In this document: positions 5,776 through 8,314 of the stretch, one piece after another
How positions within the stretch are numbered: position 1 is the first letter of the stretch
Layout: each line of letters opens with the position of its first letter
Assembly: GCA_016840595.1 (NCBI GenBank)
Contig: JAEOSA010000083.1
Span: forward strand, 1 to 8,314
Length of the DNA: 8,314 nt
Source of the DNA: Candidatus Hermodarchaeota archaeon
GTDB taxonomy: Archaea > Asgardarchaeota > Hermodarchaeia > Hermodarchaeales > Hermodarchaeaceae
Direction: 5' to 3'
Notes under the pieces: generated by a model
Told to the model about the DNA's origin: nothing
Database searches by the model: none
What the model saw: the letters and a program-made list of their open reading frames with translations, nothing else
Made by a program: the position numbers and the translations under genes

Positions 5776-7712
5776 TATTTTTCAACCACCTTTCCCATTT
5801 TTGCTAACTCATCTGCTACATCCGCTAATCCAACACGCTTTAACGCAGATCGTGTTGGAAGTCCATCGCGGGTCCAGTTTCGTACGTCGTAGTATTCATC
5901 AAGCATTGGATCCAAATCACAGACTTGCCCTTTAGCAGGTCCTTCTGGAATCGGTTCTTCGGTGAACCGAGGATGTAGTTGTTCTTTTTCGCGAGTAACT
6001 CCTTCACGCACATTGAAGGCGCGACGAAGGTTGCTAATGCGTTCTGCGATTAATCGGAGCTGTTTCAAATCACCGAACTCTTTGAATCCTGTAAGAGGTT
6101 CAAGCATTTCTGCCATGATATCAAAGTAATAGACCGGCGGCCACATGGTGCCATATTTACACAGGATAACGCTGTCCACTAATACGTAGAGGTCTTCTTG
6201 ATCTTTAATCAGATGCCCTTTGAAAGTTGTACTGTGTAAATCCATGACTTCAGAGGCATGTTGTTCGCCAAATCGTTCAATTGCAACATCCGGGAACCCG
6301 AGTTCCTCATAGCAACTTAGACTCCGGAGATGATCTGCTCCTCGTACATTAGTTGCATAAGTTAGTCCAACACTTTGTTGAGGTCTCGGATCCTGACCTG
6401 AGGCTTCCATGCCTTTGACATGAATAGCATACCGTTCAGCACCCTTTCCGATTTTTTGTGCGGCGCGTAGAGAGCCTTCCGCCAGTAGATCACCGATTCC
6501 TTCCCGGTGTGCGATTTTTTCAGTAAGGGCAACAATTGTCTTTTCATTCCCCCATGAAAGATCGAGCCCATCAGCTTCCTTGGAGGAGATGAGACCGTGT
6601 TCTGCGGCTTCAAAAAGGAAAGCAATTGTGCAACCGGTACTGATTGTATCTAAACCATAATTGTTACAAAGTTGGTTCAAGTAAAGAATGGATTCGATGT
6701 TACTATTGAGACAGTTACTACCAAAAGCCATAAGCGTCTCATATTCAGGACCTCCCGTAATGACCTGGTATGGTCCTGATTTGACTTCTGAAGTGAATTT
6801 ACATTGAAGCGCACACCCAAAACAGGCTTCTCTACTCGTGCGATATTTTTGGCGAATGGTTTCGGGTCCAATGGCATCAGCGTCAACAAATACACCAGTT
6901 GTGTGGTTCTTAGTGGGTAAACGCCCAATCTCACCAATTGCCGTGACTAGATTCGTCGTACCATATTTGCCAAGAGATTCCTCATTCATTTCACCCCACT
7001 TTCCAGTGGTCATTTGTTCGTAGCCTTTACGAGCGGCAGCCATGAACTTGCCAGGATTGGCGACTTTTACTCCTCCAAATCCTCGGACAGCAACTGCTTT
7101 GAGGTTTTTTGTGCCCATTACTGCCCCTGCGCCACCACGACCTGCAGCGCGATAGTACGAACCAATAATCGCTGCATAACGCACTCTTTTTTCTCCAGCT
7201 ATTCCAATAGTCGCAACTTCGATGTCGTTATCCCCATTTTCTTCCCGAATTATATCGGTAGTTTCCATTGTGTCCCGCGTCCAAAGATGTTCAGCATCTC
7301 GGATGGAAACGTCACCGTCGCGAATCATTAAATAGACTGGTTTGGGAGCTCGCCCTTGAATAACTACCATATCGAATCCTGCGTACTTGAGTTGCGGTCC
7401 CCAATGACCTCCACAGTGAGCTTCTCCCCATAATCCAGTGAGAGGAGATTTATAGGCGACCATAAAGCGTCCAGACGGTGAGAAGAAAGCCCCTGTAACG
7501 GGTCCTACTCCGAATATGAGAGGATTTTCGGGGTCAAACGGATCAGTGTCAGGTTTAACCCGGTCCCAAAGAATTCGAGCTGCAAACCCAGTTCCACCCA
7601 GATATTGTCGAGCGAAATCAAGGTCTAAGGGTTTAATGTCCACCTTTGATTTGGTCAAGTCAACATCAGCGATGTGACCTGCATAACCATAGTAAGTGTC
7701 TTCTTTACTCAT
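5775..7712 (-). CDS. aor: Aldehyde:ferredoxin oxidoreductase family tungstoenzyme 2 (canonical motifs)
   Basis: 645 residues, full length. N-terminal bispterin domain: GGTGFAARIL (39-48), YKSPLTGLWGEAHCGGHWG (87-105), RAAGRGGAGAVMGTKNLKA (188-206). [4Fe-4S] ligands in standard spacing: Cys297-x2-Cys300-x3-Cys304 and distal Cys518. DTISTG (355-360), GPEYE with Glu323 and RGADHL with His461 match family active-site and pterin elements. It should catalyse two-electron aldehyde/carboxylate chemistry at tungsten (or molybdenum) and pass electrons through its cluster to the polyferredoxin encoded just upstream, whose TGA overlaps this ATG (ATGA). The start is fixed by that overlap and by GGGAGGTG 7 nt upstream. 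It is clearly paralogous to AOR 1 along its whole length. The subfamily (AOR, FOR, GAPOR or WOR) and the substrate cannot be told from the sequence alone. Confidence 0.95.
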   Translation of the reverse strand: MSKEDTYYGYAGHIADVDLTKSKVDIKPLDLDFARQYLGGTGFAARILWDRVKPDTDPFDPENPLIFGVGPVTGAFFSPSGRFMVAYKSPLTGLWGEAHCGGHWGPQLKYAGFDMVVIQGRAPKPVYLMIRDGDVSIRDAEHLWTRDTMETTDIIREENGDNDIEVATIGIAGEKRVRYAAIIGSYYRAAGRGGAGAVMGTKNLKAVAVRGFGGVKVANPGKFMAAARKGYEQMTTGKWGEMNEESLGKYGTTNLVTAIGEIGRLPTKNHTTGVFVDADAIGPETIRQKYRTSREACFGCALQCKFTSEVKSGPYQVITGGPEYETLMAFGSNCLNSNIESILYLNQLCNNYGLDTISTGCTIAFLFEAAEHGLISSKEADGLDLSWGNEKTIVALTEKIAHREGIGDLLAEGSLRAAQKIGKGAERYAIHVKGMEASGQDPRPQQSVGLTYATNVRGADHLRSLSCYEELGFPDVAIERFGEQHASEVMDLHSTTFKGHLIKDQEDLYVLVDSVILCKYGTMWPPVYYFDIMAEMLEPLTGFKEFGDLKQLRLIAERISNLRRAFNVREGVTREKEQLHPRFTEEPIPEGPAKGQVCDLDPMLDEYYDVRNWTRDGLPTRSALKRVGLADVADELAKMGKVVEK

Positions 7713-8215
7713 TTCTTTGCACCTCCCGAGATCATATGAAGGAACTCTGCGGCTTTTTTCACACCTTTTTCTCTTAGCCGTTTTGTTAGGTCACTGGGCG
7801 TGATATACAACAAAGCCTCACGTGGACAAAATTGAGCGCACATAGCATAGCCTTCGCACAAATCACATTTAACGGTACGACCGTCTGTAGGATCAATGTG
7901 AATTCCACCAAAGGGGCAGGCCACTAGACATTGATGACACCCAATGCAATTATCTTGATTGATACACACGGCATTGGTTTCGGCGTTACGGTAGATGGCT
8001 TCCGATGGACAGCTTTCCATACATAATGGAGTGTCGCAATGTTGACAGATTACTGGGATGTTAATGCCATGCTTTTCATCACGAATTATTGTAAGCAAAG
8101 CTCTGGCGGGGTTGTATTCCTTGTTATGCCGAAAGGAGCATACGAGAGTGCAAATCCCGCATCCAGTGCATTTCTCTGGATCAACGACGAGAACTTTGTT
8201 GCCTGATTGAGTCAT
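7709..8215 (-). CDS. Four-cluster polyferredoxin subunit of AOR 2 (AorA/WorS-like)
   Basis: 168 residues with 16 cysteines in four ferredoxin motifs: CxxCxxCxxxC at 16-26, CxxCx4CxxxCP at 57-70, CxxCxxCxxxCP at 90-101 and CxxCx5CxxxCP at 117-131, plus an extra Cys84. Each motif probably ligates a [4Fe-4S] cluster. A small multi-cluster subunit encoded directly before an AOR resembles AorA of bacterial AOR operons and the small subunit of Pyrococcus WOR5; it would carry electrons to or from the tungsten subunit in the cytoplasm. There is no Tat signal, unlike many DmsB/NrfC-type relatives. The ATG at 8215 is preferred over an in-frame GTG at 8224, because AGGA (8228-8231) is 12 nt from the ATG but only 3 nt from the GTG. 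The stop overlaps the AOR 2 start. First gene of the four-gene operon. Confidence 0.92.
   Translation of the reverse strand: MTQSGNKVLVVDPEKCTGCGICTLVCSFRHNKEYNPARALLTIIRDEKHGINIPVICQHCDTPLCMESCPSEAIYRNAETNAVCINQDNCIGCHQCLVACPFGGIHIDPTDGRTVKCDLCEGYAMCAQFCPREALLYITPSDLTKRLREKGVKKAAEFLHMISGGAKK
7720..7727 (-). promoter_or_regulatory. Strong ribosome binding site for AOR 2
   Basis: GGGAGGTG on the minus strand, 7 nt before the ATG at 7712 and inside the end of the polyferredoxin gene (its SGGAKK tail). It fixes the AOR 2 start. It is the strongest such site in the window, which suggests high translation of the catalytic subunit. Confidence 0.8.
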
Positions 8216-8251
8216 GAGAACCACACGTCCTGAAAAGAGGGGTTATGGAAG

Positions 8252-8260
8252 GCTTAAAGG
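8252..8260 (-). promoter_or_regulatory. Possible TATA box for the AOR 2 operon
   Basis: CCTTTAAGC on the minus strand, about 40 nt before the polyferredoxin ATG. With the usual archaeal spacing of roughly 25 nt, transcription would start near 8230, giving a short leader. An alternative AT-rich stretch (GATTTATGG, around 8275-8283) lies further upstream. This is a weak match judged by eye. Confidence 0.25.
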
Positions 8261-8314
8261 GTTACTCGATTACCATAAATCATCAATTTGGGAATCTTGG
8301 AGTGCAGAATAATG

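Noticed and set aside
7732..7739. TCATATGA palindrome near the polyferredoxin 3' end
   Set aside because: An 8-bp palindrome is expected by chance in a window of this size, and it lies in coding sequence.
8245..8314. A plus-strand ATG with an open frame to the window end (MEGLKGYSITINHQ...)
   Set aside because: Only 23 codons, with a poorly spaced ribosome binding site; an open run of this length is common by chance, and it overlaps the likely promoter of the minus-strand operon. It could be the start of a divergent gene, but this window cannot show it.

Overview
The window looks archaeal. It encodes a geranylgeranylglyceryl phosphate synthase (first ether bond of archaeal membrane lipids), two aldehyde:ferredoxin oxidoreductase (AOR) family tungstoenzymes with polyferredoxin partners, a Ras/Arf-scale GTPase with a C-terminal helix-turn-helix, and tightly overlapping operons with GGAG/GGTG ribosome binding sites about 7-12 nt before the starts. 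The small GTPase beside AOR and lipid genes would fit an Asgard-type archaeon (for example Thorarchaeota), but that placement is inference from gene content only.

Layout: (1) 1-2333, plus strand: the 3' part of a polyferredoxin gene that starts outside the window, coupled by a TAATG overlap to a first AOR paralogue. (2) 2334-2756: a GC-rich gap without an intact gene. Its minus strand resembles the 3' end of an IS200/IS605-type tnpB with its right-end/omega-RNA-like structured region. (3) 2757-4252, plus strand: small GTPase, then GGGP synthase. (4) 8215-4261, minus strand: a compact four-gene operon in the order polyferredoxin (four [4Fe-4S] motifs), second AOR, dihydroorotate/dihydropyrimidine-dehydrogenase-like FMN/[4Fe-4S] protein, MoaD-like beta-grasp protein. 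It converges on GGGP synthase with only 8 nt between stop codons.

How the genes may work together: each AOR would exchange electrons between an aldehyde/acid couple and ferredoxin through its coupled polyferredoxin. In the minus-strand operon an FMN/FeS protein lies where bacterial aorABC operons carry a flavoprotein, and the MoaD-like protein may serve tungstopterin maturation. Several proteins depart from family rules at key residues: the first AOR has Asp in place of one cluster cysteine; the FMN protein lacks the N-x-S-C-P catalytic motif; the MoaD-like protein has a tail after its Gly-Gly; and the GTPase has GTPGL where DxxGQ is usual. Together with a perfect 11-bp inverted repeat just before the first AOR gene and the orphan structured RNA, these are the main points of interest.
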